Assembly: GCA_963805445.1 (NCBI GenBank)
Contig: CAWDUI010000047.1
Span: 569,336-633,335, forward strand
Reading direction: 5' to 3'
DNA: 64,000 bases
Origin: JAENVT01 sp963805445
GTDB taxonomy: Bacteria > Actinomycetota > Acidimicrobiia > Acidimicrobiales > Ilumatobacteraceae
Under the pieces are notes generated by a model that made no database searches, was not told where the DNA came from, and saw only the letters and a list, made by a program, of their open reading frames with translations. Shown here piece by piece: positions 10,442 through 18,845 of this stretch. The translations under genes and the position numbers were made by a program. Positions within the stretch are counted from its first letter, which is position 1. Each line of letters begins with the position of its first letter.

Positions 10442-10843
10442 CTACGAGTCGGAGGCGACCGTGGTTGTTGGTACCGGTGTGATGCCCGCTGCGCACCCTG
10501 GGTCTGCATCGGGTGGGGCTGCGAATCGAACGCCGACCGCCAGTGGTTGGTCGAGTGTCAATGATTGCGTCGCGTAACCGCACTCCAGAGTGCACGCGTG
10601 AACGTCGGCGCTGCCCTTCATCGTCGCTGTCACGATTGCGACATCGCCTTCAACCTTCACCTGCAAACCGCCGGGCTGCTTCGCGCACCCGACGAAACGT
10701 GGATAGCTCGTCACCACCGTGACAGTTCGGCGATCGGTCGAGAGACCAATGGACACCGGCACGACGGTCGCCGTGCGAGTGTCCTCGCCGCACGCTGACA
10801 CCCCGAGCAGAAAGACTGCGGCCACCAGCACAGCCGATCGCAT
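10442..10843 (-). CDS. Putative lipoprotein, unknown function
   Basis: From ATG 10843 the product begins with a classical lipoprotein signal (MRSAVLVAAVFLLGVSAC; lipobox VSAC) and a mature part of about 115 residues. An upstream GTG in frame would add twelve unlikely residues. The mature part has four to five cysteines (VGCAKQ, HACTLECGYA, PGCAAG) and a beta-rich pattern, and ends with a Thr/Val-rich tail. It converges on the lipoprotein gene at 9905-10375, with which it shares the small, Cys-rich character but no clear sequence identity. Function unknown. Confidence 0.65.
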   Translation of the reverse strand: MRSAVLVAAVFLLGVSACGEDTRTATVVPVSIGLSTDRRTVTVVTSYPRFVGCAKQPGGLQVKVEGDVAIVTATMKGSADVHACTLECGYATQSLTLDQPLAVGVRFAAPPDADPGCAAGITPVPTTTVASDS

Positions 10844-10893
10844 GGGGCCGAGCCTGCCACAGACCTGATCCGCTTGCACCTCGCTCCGAGTGC

Positions 10894-12156
10894 TCAGGCG
10901 CCGAGTGTCGCGATCCTCGACATCAGTGAGCGAGCTGCGCCGAGCACGAGATCTCGATCGTGGGTCACGACGAACTGGAATCGGCGTTCATCGTCGGGCC
11001 CGTCGTCGCCCATGTCTCGGGCGATCAAAGCCGCTGAATAGTGCGAGCCGATCACCGTCACGGTCCATTCCTCGGCCAACGGGTCGGCTGCCGACAACGA
11101 GTTGCCAAGCACCCCTGGAGCGGATTCGGCACTCAGATCGACGCCAAGCGCCGCGACGAGCGGGCAGCGCTCGGCCAGCGCTACGAAGCGATTTGCCGTC
11201 GCCGGAGTGAATCGATCCATGGTTTGGAACGCAGCGAGCACCATGGGCGCAGGCCACACGTGCATCCCTTCGCTCTCGATGTGGCGGCACAGGTCGCGGA
11301 GCAGGCCCTTTCGCCCGACGCGCAGCCGACCGCCGACCGAGACGAGCGCAAACGGTGTGGTCGACGCCGCTCCGGACGGACGGGCGAAGCTGATCTCACG
11401 TCGGGGCGGCACAGATCTGAAGAGTGCACCTGGCCGTCCGAACATCCAACCTTGGCCGAGCGTTGCGCCCAAGGCGAGCGCCTGGTCGAGATGAGCCGCT
11501 GTCTCGACTCCCTCGGCCAGCACGACAGCGCCGGTCCGTTCACTATGGGCCATCACTGCGGCCATGATCGCTGCCTGATCTGAGTTCGGTCGTTGGGTGA
11601 CGAGGCTGATGTCGAGCTTGATCACATCTGGGGCGAGAAACGGCAGCAGTGCCAACGACTCCGGTGCCGAGCCGACATCGTCGAGGGCGATTCCCCAGCC
11701 GTTCGCTCGCGCCCAGTCGACGGTGCCGAGCAACTCCGCTGGGTGAGCGACCAGTGACCGTTCGGTCAACTCGAGCATGATGCGCAGTCCGGCCTTCACC
11801 GCCGCGACGCTCGTCTGGGCTTCCAGCGGCGGGGCCGCGGCGAGCGACTCGGGCTCGACGTTGATGAACAGCACGTGTTGGCGACCGAGTCCAAATGCAA
11901 GGGCGTCGTTGGCTGCGGCAATGCGGCACGCCCAGTCCAACTCGAAGGTGCGCCCATTGCGCTCGGCTGCGGCGAAGACGACATCGGGTGTTGCGCCGGC
12001 AAGATTGGGCCATCGTGCCAGTGCCTCGAATCCGACCACGTCTCCGTTGGTCAGATCGACGATCGGCTGGTAGGCGGGCTGCAACTCACCTCTCACCAAG
12101 CACCGGTCGAAATCGAGGAGCACTTTCACTTCCGGTGTGGCGACTGGTGGCATCAC
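10894..12156 (-). CDS. EAL-domain cyclic-di-GMP phosphodiesterase with C-terminal sensory-like domain
   Basis: The N-terminal 250 residues are an EAL domain, the enzyme that linearises c-di-GMP. All core motifs are present: EAL (residues 44-46), FINVEP (Asn metal ligand), LELTERS (Glu), ALDDVGS (Asp pair, DDVG instead of DDFG), IKLD (catalytic Lys), LAEGVET (Glu) and GQGWMFGRP (Gln). It is therefore predicted to be active. The C-terminal 150 residues, ending RFQFVVTHDRDLVLGAARSL, resemble a DICT-type sensory domain (inference from pattern). There are no membrane segments and no GGDEF domain. The start is GTG 12156 or the adjacent ATG 12153; both overlap the stop codon of the small gene upstream (GTGATG arrangement), suggesting translational coupling. 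It would lower c-di-GMP in response to an unknown signal. Confidence 0.88.
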   Translation of the reverse strand: MMPPVATPEVKVLLDFDRCLVRGELQPAYQPIVDLTNGDVVGFEALARWPNLAGATPDVVFAAAERNGRTFELDWACRIAAANDALAFGLGRQHVLFINVEPESLAAAPPLEAQTSVAAVKAGLRIMLELTERSLVAHPAELLGTVDWARANGWGIALDDVGSAPESLALLPFLAPDVIKLDISLVTQRPNSDQAAIMAAVMAHSERTGAVVLAEGVETAAHLDQALALGATLGQGWMFGRPGALFRSVPPRREISFARPSGAASTTPFALVSVGGRLRVGRKGLLRDLCRHIESEGMHVWPAPMVLAAFQTMDRFTPATANRFVALAERCPLVAALGVDLSAESAPGVLGNSLSAADPLAEEWTVTVIGSHYSAALIARDMGDDGPDDERRFQFVVTHDRDLVLGAARSLMSRIATLGA

Positions 12157-12431
12157 TGGCCTCGCTTGGGTTCAGCAGAGGCGTCGGGTTGATGATCGAG
12201 CCGTTCGACCGACTGCTCGTCCTGCCAAAAGGCGTCCACACGAGTTGCCGGAGACTGTATCGACCGCGACGTGTCAACCGGTCCAACGGGGCCCCAACAG
12301 ATCGTGGTGGCCAGCCGGAACCCTTCGAGCTTGCGCCCAGGTGTACCGATCACGACCGCAACGGCGTGTTCGCTCGTCGGGTGAGGCGCCTCATAACACT
12401 CACCGCCTGGTGGCCCGGCGGCGTTGAGCAT
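12153..12431 (-). CDS. Small hypothetical protein coupled to the EAL gene
   Basis: An open frame of about 92 codons starting at ATG 12431 fills what would otherwise be a 330-bp gap. Its composition is protein-like (residues 24-44 read as AVVIGTPGRKLEGFRLATTIC, and later DAFWQDEQSVERLDHQ). Its TGA lies inside the GTGATG start region of the EAL gene, a typical translational-coupling overlap; this is the main reason to believe it. No family or motif is recognised. It could also be the tail of a longer gene whose front is lost. Confidence 0.4.
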   Translation of the reverse strand: MLNAAGPPGGECYEAPHPTSEHAVAVVIGTPGRKLEGFRLATTICWGPVGPVDTSRSIQSPATRVDAFWQDEQSVERLDHQPDASAEPKRGQ

Positions 12432-12487
12432 CCGCCCAGTACTGGCAGACCCCGGTGTCACCGGGTTCGGCTCGAATCCGAGTCCGC

Positions 12488-13036
12488 TCAGAGGATGAAT
12501 GGCACGAGCATTTTGGTCGAGCACTGGTACAGCGGATAGGTGTCTGGGAACTGCTCGGTCAAGTAGCGCTCCTCGACGGTCGCGCTGTAGAGGAAGTAGA
12601 TCCCGGCCAGGCCCACGGCGAACACCCAACGCCAGCTCAGTGCCACCGCGGTGCCGACACCCGCGACGAGAATGCCCGAGTAGATGGGGTGGCGGACCAG
12701 ACGGTATGGCCCGCTTGTCACCAGTTCCGGCTGATCGCTCTGCGTCATCGGGGCGCCCCAGTTGCGCCCGATGTTCACGCGGGCCCAGATCGCGAATCCC
12801 AATCCAAGGGCGAACAGGATGAGCCCGATACCAGCGCGCCACGGGTCCGTGCTGAGGCCATGACCGCGGAAGGCTCCGACGCGGATCAACAGGATCACGA
12901 TGACGGCGATCACTGCCCGGATCCGCAGCTCGCGGGACCACGAGATGCGGCCCCTTTTCGTGGAGAACGCTGCCACGAGCCAGTACAGCCAGAACGCCGC
13001 CCACCCGGTCGCCAGGACCAACTCGAGCGCACGCAT
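12488..13036 (-). CDS. Isoprenylcysteine carboxyl methyltransferase-like membrane protein
   Basis: A membrane protein of about 182 residues with four to five hydrophobic helices. It has the diagnostic SAM-binding segment of the ICMT/PEMT superfamily, GPYRLVRHPIYSGILV (R-H-P-x-Y), followed by a helical stretch and EERYLTEQFPDTYPLY, the usual E-E-x-x-L...F...Y...Y tail. Members methylate a carboxyl or amino group of lipid-like substrates at the membrane; the bacterial substrate is usually unknown. I chose ATG 13036 (MRALELVLATGW) because it opens the first helix; an in-frame start at 13075 would add thirteen unlikely residues. It lies upstream of the small hypothetical and EAL genes, in the same direction with a 56-bp gap. 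Confidence 0.8.
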   Translation of the reverse strand: MRALELVLATGWAAFWLYWLVAAFSTKRGRISWSRELRIRAVIAVIVILLIRVGAFRGHGLSTDPWRAGIGLILFALGLGFAIWARVNIGRNWGAPMTQSDQPELVTSGPYRLVRHPIYSGILVAGVGTAVALSWRWVFAVGLAGIYFLYSATVEERYLTEQFPDTYPLYQCSTKMLVPFIL

Positions 13037-13140
13037 CGTGACGCAGACTGCCACAGTCCCTCCGGCGTGCGGCACCTGCGCCGATGATCAGGACCCCGAA
13101 CAAACGAGCAGAGTCACCCGTCGCGCGGGCCGCCGGTCGC

Positions 13141-13707
13141 TCAGACGGCGCGGCCGAGGAAGTTGAGCATCTTGGTCTGCGCGTCGGAACCGGGCGCCGG
13201 CTTGACGGCCGCAGCCATCATTCCCGGCATCCGCAGCACTTCTTCGGGCAGCGCCTTCCACGTTGTCAGCGTGTGCTTCACGAGGCCCGAGTCGAGTCGC
13301 TCATCCACCTTCGCCGTACGAGACATGTCCCAGGTGTGCGGCACGAGGTCGGCAGCCATGAAGCCGACCAGCACGTCCATTGGCATCGAGCCGAAGTCCG
13401 GCCCGAACGGGTCCTTGGCGATCGACTCCAGCACGAGCGGGTGGTCGAGCGCCTCCAACGTCTGGTCGCGCAGCTTGATCCATGCACCCACCGGGTCGGC
13501 GCCGAGCTTCGGTGTCGACTTCGGTCCCTTGCCCGTGCTCGCGAAGGCCTTGATCATCGCCAGGTTCCCCGCCGCGTGCTCGTAGACATCCTTACCGGTC
13601 CAGCCCACGCACGGTGCCTTGCGCGTGAACGCGGTCGGCTTGGCCATCTTCAGGACATGCTCGAAGGCGTAGACGGCGGACGTGTACAGACGAACGTTGG
13701 CGCTCAA
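13141..13707 (-). CDS. TIGR03086-like / DinB superfamily metal-binding protein
   Basis: A 188-residue four-helix-bundle protein of the DinB / mycothiol-dependent maleylpyruvate isomerase N-terminal type. Typical marks are CVGWTGKDVYEHAAGN near residues 33-48 (W-T-x-x-D-V-x-x-H, first metal-binding His) and VPHTWDMSRT near residue 130 (second His in the H-T-W-D/E box). The family is widespread in actinobacteria and probably carries out thiol-dependent reactions using mycothiol; the exact substrate is unknown. ATG 13707 directly precedes the first helix. It is alone, 105 bp upstream of the methyltransferase-like gene on the same strand. Confidence 0.8.
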   Translation of the reverse strand: MSANVRLYTSAVYAFEHVLKMAKPTAFTRKAPCVGWTGKDVYEHAAGNLAMIKAFASTGKGPKSTPKLGADPVGAWIKLRDQTLEALDHPLVLESIAKDPFGPDFGSMPMDVLVGFMAADLVPHTWDMSRTAKVDERLDSGLVKHTLTTWKALPEEVLRMPGMMAAAVKPAPGSDAQTKMLNFLGRAV

Positions 13708-13843
13708 GCCCGAAGGCTACTTCAGTCTCGAAGGCGGCCGACCGCCGCTCACTCCAGCGAACGGTGGCCTTGCCCTGCGAGCGCGAGCGCCCGCGCAACC
13801 CGGTGTCACGCCAAACGTCGCTGGATGGGCCGAAGTGCGATGG

Positions 13844-15255
13844 CTATGTGAAGGCGGATAGAGGTGGGTGCCGGTGCGCCCAGGGTTGAGCACGTTCGAG
13901 TTGGCCGGCGAGCTGGAACAGTGTTGCTTCGTCGCCGAATCGTCCGATGAACTGAACACCGAGTGGCAGGCCCTGATCGGTGGAGGCCAGCGGGACGGAC
14001 ATCGCCGGTTGGCCGGTGAGGTTGGCGAGAGCGGTGAAAGCGAGGCAGCGACGGGTGTTGCTCAGGCCTTCGCGGCCGGCCATGCTGCCGAGCGGAAGTG
14101 GGGGGACGGCAACGGTTGGGGTGATCAGAACGTCGATGTTGGTGAAGAATCGGCCGACGGTGCGGCTGATCTTGTGTATTTCCTGCATGTTCTTCAAGTG
14201 TTGTCCGGCACTTTGCTCGCTCCCGGCTTCGGCCAATGTCCAGGCCACCTTCTCGAAGTCGTCGGCGGTCGCTGCGCGGCCGAGTCGTTCCTCCCAGTCG
14301 ATGCGCACCCATGCCGTGAACGCGTCGAAAGCGTCGAAAAAGCAGGTCTCGAATTCCTCGGGGACCGCTGGTGCCGCCTCGACGACGCGATGTCCAAGTT
14401 CGGCGCACCACGCGGCGGCCTGGTGGGCGGCCGCTCTGCAGAGCGGGTCGACGTCGACACCGTTGAACGCCGTGGTGGTCACCGCGATACGTAGCGGGCC
14501 AGGGTCACATTCGACATCGGCCAGATATGGGCGCTCGGGCGCATTGAGGACGGAGGGGTCGCCGAGGTCGGGACCGCACGTGGCGTCGAGAGCCGCTGCG
14601 CTGTCGCGCACCGTCCGCGAGACGACGTGCTCGGCGACGAGCCCGGCGAGCACGTCGCCGTAGCGAGGTCCCAGCGGATTGCGCCCACGCGTCGGTTTCA
14701 GCCCGAACAGTCCGCACCAGGCCGCCGGCTGGCGTATCGAACCGCCTCCGTCGTTGGCGTGGGCGACCGGAACCATTCCGGCGGCCACCGCAGCGGCCGA
14801 TCCGCCACTCGACCCGCCCGGCGAGCGGGTCAGGTCCCACGGGTTGCGCGTTGCCCAAACCTCGCCGGCTCGGTGGTGAACTCAAGAGCGAACTCGGGGG
14901 TGTTCGTCTTGCCGCACAACACCAGACCGGCAGCCTTGTAGCGCACGACCAGTTCTTGGTCTGCCGGAGAGACATAGTCGCCGGCGAAGTTGGATCCTTC
15001 GGTGAAGCGGACACCGGCCCACTCCGCCCCGAAGTCCTTCAACAAGAAAGGCACACCACAAAGAGGCCCGTCAGGAAGCGGTTGGAGGGCCATTTCCCGG
15101 GCCAACTCAAACGTCGGAGTGATCACCGCGTTGAGTTGACCGTTGAAGGCCTCGATCCTGGCGATGGCCGCCTCCACCAATTCGACGGCTTTGACCTTCC
15201 CGTCCCGCACCAGCTGCGCCTGAGCTACCGCGTCGAGCAAGGCGAATTCATCCAT
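13844..15255 (-). CDS. Amidase (amidase signature family), one frame break
   Basis: This encodes an amidase signature enzyme that hydrolyses a carboxamide to acid and ammonia. The Ser-cisSer-Lys triad is complete once the frames are joined: Lys73 in PFLLKDFG, the Gly/Ser-rich loop SPGGSSGGSAAAVAAG with the cis-Ser, and the nucleophile Ser in NDGGGSIRQPA. The frame breaks near 14845-14860: the upstream frame reaches FTTEPARFG, and the downstream frame resumes at ATRNPWDLTRSPGG. The predicted length of about 470 residues is normal. ATG 15255 (MDEFALLDAVAQAQLVRDG) is preceded by a GGGGG ribosome-binding stretch and matches the usual start. Substrate unknown. It is transcribed alone, upstream of the DinB-like gene. 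Confidence 0.85.
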
Positions 15256-15533
15256 GACAACCCCCACGGCGGACGACGGAGCGTCAACGACTGAACAATA
15301 ACGCTCCACGCGTGGATCGCCCGTGCAGTTCGGCGCCACCGGCCGGACGTACAGCCCATAACGCTTGGGCAATACGCTTCATCGACTTGCCGGCGGCGCG
15401 CTCCTCGTCGTGGTGGTTGCTGCGACCGAGTGGTGGGGCATCAGCGCTGGAGTGGATCCGGTGACGTTCGCCAGCTGTGTGCTCGCGTGGATCGTGGAGA
15501 GCGACATCTGGCCGGCGGCGAGATGAATACCGA

Positions 15534-16046
15534 TCACGACTTCGCCGCGCACTCAACGAGCAGCTCATCGAGCTGCCCGAATGTCTCGTGCATCGCATCC
15601 GCCGCGCCGCCACCGTCGGCATCGAGTGCTTCCTTCGACGGATACAGCTCGCTCACGACGAGCAGCGTCTTGCCATCTGTCTCCGTCAGGGTGACCGTGG
15701 TGACGGAGCCGTTCTCCCCGCCTTCTTCGTTCGTCCAGACGATGCGCGATGGCGGTGTCACTTCGAGGTATCTGCCAAAGAAGTCCATGCCATCGCCGAA
15801 GCCGAGGCGGTAGCCGCCACCGGTGCGTACATCCATCTCGCAGGAACGCAGCGTCATGCCCATCGACTTCGGCACCCACCAGCGTTTGAACAGCTCGGGC
15901 TTCGACCACGCCTCGAACACCAGGTGCGCGGGAGCGTCGAAAGATCGCGTGACGACGACCTCGCGATCTGACTTCCGCTCGACCTTCGTGATGTTCTTCG
16001 AGATGTTCCTCGTCGGGGCGAGCTCACTTTGTCTTGTTGTGTCCAT
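15534..16046 (-). CDS. SRPBCC / AHSA1-type START-like domain protein
   Basis: A 170-residue single-domain protein of the AHSA1 (Hsp90 activator Aha1 C-terminal-like) SRPBCC superfamily. Signs are REVVVTRSFDAPAHLVFEAW, the FKRWWVP motif, and the run YRLGFGDGMDFFGRYLEV and RIVWTNEEGG to TVTLTETDGKTLLVV. The fold makes a hydrophobic cavity for a small ligand. The gene overlaps by 23 bp the ArsR-type regulator upstream, the classic ArsR/AHSA1 gene pair in which the regulator represses the pair. Ligand and physiological role are unknown. Confidence 0.88.
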   Translation of the reverse strand: MDTTRQSELAPTRNISKNITKVERKSDREVVVTRSFDAPAHLVFEAWSKPELFKRWWVPKSMGMTLRSCEMDVRTGGGYRLGFGDGMDFFGRYLEVTPPSRIVWTNEEGGENGSVTTVTLTETDGKTLLVVSELYPSKEALDADGGGAADAMHETFGQLDELLVECAAKS

Positions 16047-16389
16047 CTGACTTCTCCTTCTGTTTCAATTCCTCGATGACCTGGTCGAGCTCGCCGAAGC
16101 GCGCCTCCCAGAGCTGGTGATACCTCTCGATCCAGGCCTCCACTTCCTCGAGATGGCGAGCGCCCATTCGGCAGGTCCGTACGCGGCCGACCTTCTCGGT
16201 CACGACGAGTCCTGCCTGTTCGAGGACGCCGACGTGCTTCCTCATGCCCGTGAGGGTCATGTGGAACCGGTCGGCCAGGTCGGTGATCGAGGCTTCCGAA
16301 CGGCCGAGCTGCTCGAGGACACCGCGTCGCGTGGAGTCTGACAGCGCCGCAAAAGAGGCATCGAGATGCGCACCCACATACTGAACCAT
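16024..16389 (-). CDS. ArsR-family winged-helix repressor
   Basis: A regulator of about 121 residues with an ArsR/SmtB winged helix: FAALSDSTRRGVLEQLGRSE, the recognition region ITDLADRFHMTLTGMRKHVGVLEQAGLV, and the wing VVTEKVGRVRTCRM. There is no metal-binding CxC in the recognition helix, so it is the AHSA1-associated subgroup rather than a metal sensor. I prefer ATG 16389 (MVQYVGAHLD), because family members start with MVQY; a GTG at 16398 is also in frame. This start lies inside a perfect 16-bp palindrome, so ribosome access may rely on a leaderless mRNA. It overlaps the AHSA1 gene downstream by 23 bp. Confidence 0.87.
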   Translation of the reverse strand: MVQYVGAHLDASFAALSDSTRRGVLEQLGRSEASITDLADRFHMTLTGMRKHVGVLEQAGLVVTEKVGRVRTCRMGARHLEEVEAWIERYHQLWEARFGELDQVIEELKQKEKSDGHNKTK

Positions 16390-16397
16390 ATGGTTCA
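16382..16397. promoter_or_regulatory. Candidate ArsR autorepressor operator overlapping the start codon
   Basis: TGAACCATATGGTTCA is a perfect 16-bp palindrome covering the preferred ATG of the ArsR gene. AACCATATGGTT-type dyads are typical operators for this ArsR/AHSA1 subgroup. Its position would block transcription and, in a leaderless mRNA, define the 5' end. Confidence 0.6.
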
Positions 16398-16398
16398 C

Positions 16399-16717
16399 TG
16401 TTTATCACGCGTCCGCGCGGCGCGCAAGCGCGAGCGCCTCTCAGCGGTTGCTTCTGCACCCGTGACGGTCATGGTGCGGCGATTCGATCGATTCTCCGTT
16501 CAGGTCACGGAGTAGATCTTCCCGTGACGTGACGTACTGGTGGACGACCGCTGGACACCGCAACGAGCGCAGAACGGCGACGCCTGGGTGCGCGCCGGAA
16601 TGTCAACTCACGCGGCGCAGCGCGAACGTTGCCGGACTCGTCACGAGCGACATCCACCGGTCGGCGGCAATCGTCCGTGAGTCGACGTCGGCAATGTCGT
16701 CGGCCAGGTGAGACTGG
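16399..16717. other. Intergenic region, no supported gene
   Basis: This 319-bp stretch lies between the ArsR gene and the 3' end of the transglutaminase-like gene. A short minus-strand open stretch at 16603-16720 reads somewhat protein-like (SHLADDIADVDSRTIAADRW) in another frame. It might be a displaced tail of the transglutaminase-like gene after a further frame error. I cannot support it as a gene. Confidence 0.4.
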
Positions 16718-18845
16718 TCAGCGCAGCGGCGACTGGGTGCGTCGGCGCAGCGAGCGGGTGCTGAGCCACCACTTCCACCGCCACCATCGCGACGACGAGT
16801 TGCGAATGCTCGACTCGACGAGGTGCAACTGATCGACAGCGTCGTCGGCACGCTTGGGGTCGCAGGCCGCGGTGGCAAACGTAACGGCGTCGGCGTGGCG
16901 CTGGAGGCGGCCGAGCGGCGGGCCGGCGGCGGGCTGTGTTCGCACACCGGCCTCCACGAGCTCGGCGTTGGTGTGACTGCTCTCGAGGCTTGCGCCAGCG
17001 TCGACCAGGGCATCGGTTGCCAACGTCCATGCGGTGCTCACACGGCGAGCCGGGTCGGCGGCCTTCAACCCCTTGCGGCGCCGCACCTTCTTCCACGTGA
17101 CGATCAGCGCAAAGACCACGAGCGGCCACAACAACAACCCGGTGAAAAGCCCACCCCGAAGTGCCCACACACGGACGGCGGACCATCCACCGGCTTTCGC
17201 CTGAGGCAGGGCCGCGGGGACGGGCTCGTTGGGATCCGCCTGGTCGACCTGAGGCGGATCGAGCGGCTGTGGGGCGGGCGGGGTCTCCGGCTGGCCAGCC
17301 GGCGTCGCCTGAGGCGTCGCCAAGCTCGGTGTCGTCGGCACGACGTCGAGCGCCACCCATACTGTGCCAACACGCACCTCCGCCCATGCCTCTGCGTCGG
17401 CGGTCGTGATCGTTGCCGACGTCGAGTTGCTCTTCTCGAGCTTGTACCCCGTAGCAATTCTCGCGTCGACGCCGAGGCTTCTGGCCAGCAGCACGAAGCC
17501 GGTCACGAACTGGTCGCGATTGCCCACCTTGGTGTTGCGCAGGAAATCGTCGACGAGGCGCTGCTGCAGCCCGCCGGGTGTCTTTTCGTTGAGCTTGTAG
17601 TCGTCGTGGAGCGTCGACGCCAGCTTGGCGATCTGCTCGGCAACTGTTCCGGTCGGTGCCAGCGTCGAGGCCAGCGACTTGAACGAGTTCTCGATGTCGC
17701 TGGGCTTGAGGGTTCCCACGTTGCTGGCCGTCGCCGGATCGAACTCGGCGAACGGCTCCACCGTGAACACCGTCTCCGCTGGCCGCGCGCTCCCACTGAT
17801 TCGAATCACCCGGCGTTGGGTCGCTCTCGAGGGTGCTGTGGAGGCGTTTGGCGTCGCTCTCGACCGGGCTGCTGCTGCGAAGCACGAGCCCAGGTGAAAC
17901 CCACAGATCGGTGCCGACAGCGGCGGTGAGCGTGACGGACACGGTGGTCGCACCGGTCGGCGGGTCGAGCCGGTTGCCGATCGGGGTGGTCCGACCGCTG
18001 GTCGACCAAGACTCGCCGTTGTAGACGTCGAGTGCGGTCAGCCGCCATCGCTGCAGTTGACCGAGCGCAGATGATTCGACGCGATAGAGATCACGCGGAG
18101 GGTCTGTGTTCACTTGGCCGGCCACGTCGGCAAGTGGATCGACCAACAGCAGCTGAGAGTCGGCGGCTTCTCGGTGGCGCGGGTTGGCGCGCTCGGCCAC
18201 GGCGACCCCGACGCCGACGGTGGTGAGCAGCGCTGCCAGGCCGGCGGCGATGGCGACCAGCAGTCCCGCCCGCACACTGGCCACTCGATCGTCGAGGCCG
18301 ATCCACAGCAGCACGAACGAGGCAGCCGCGCCCAGCACGACCGCCTGCCACTGCGGGCCGTCGGGGGCACCGACGGCGATCATCGCGACCATCGCCACGA
18401 CCAGCGGAGCGATCGCCAGGGCCCGCCAACGCACGCGCATCGCCAGGTCGGTCGAGACCGCCGCGGCCACGAAGATCAACGCCGACATGGCAACGAAGAT
18501 GGTTGCGAACCGCGGGCTCGGCCACGCCGTGGTGACCACTTGGCGAGGCCCCTCCAGCAGGCCCTTGACGACCGACGAGCTCGTGCCATCCGAGGCGTAC
18601 GCCACCAGCACCGCGGAGCCGGCGAAGACCACCGCCTGGACGAGGGCTCTGGCAACGAGATGCGAACGCGACATCAGCCACCCGGTGGCCACGGCGAGAA
18701 CTGCGGGGATCAGCAGGATCGGCTCGAAGCGCGTGCCGACCACGCGGGCGCCACTGAGCGCCAAGCCGACCGCGAAGACCAGCACCGCAAGGGCGCGCAC
18801 GATTCGGCGACCGTTGGTCAGACCGGGGGTGTGCACTAGTTCCAT
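16718..18845 (-). CDS. TgpA-like membrane transglutaminase-fold protein, catalytic Cys and His replaced, one frame break
   Basis: The N-terminal half holds about six transmembrane helices, as in TgpA/DUF3488 proteins. Next come an external transglutaminase-like domain, another helix (FTGLLLWPLVVFALIVTW) and a DUF4129-like cytoplasmic tail. The frame breaks near 17808-17822 (…LHSTLESDPT to RRVIRISGSARPAETV). The core motif normally G-x-C-x-x-F reads GNRDQF (Arg, codon 17516-17518). The His of the usual AHAW motif is Glu in AEAW (17390-17392). The Asp (VALDVVPT, 17345-17347) remains. It is therefore predicted to be catalytically inactive. It is third in a moxR-DUF58 operon; its ATG 18845 overlaps the DUF58 stop by 10 bp. 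Likely a scaffold or binding protein. Confidence 0.8.

Noticed and set aside
16024..16389. ArsR protein as an arsenic or metal sensor
   Set aside because: The recognition helix lacks the CxC metal motif, and the neighbour is an AHSA1-type protein, not a metal pump or reductase.
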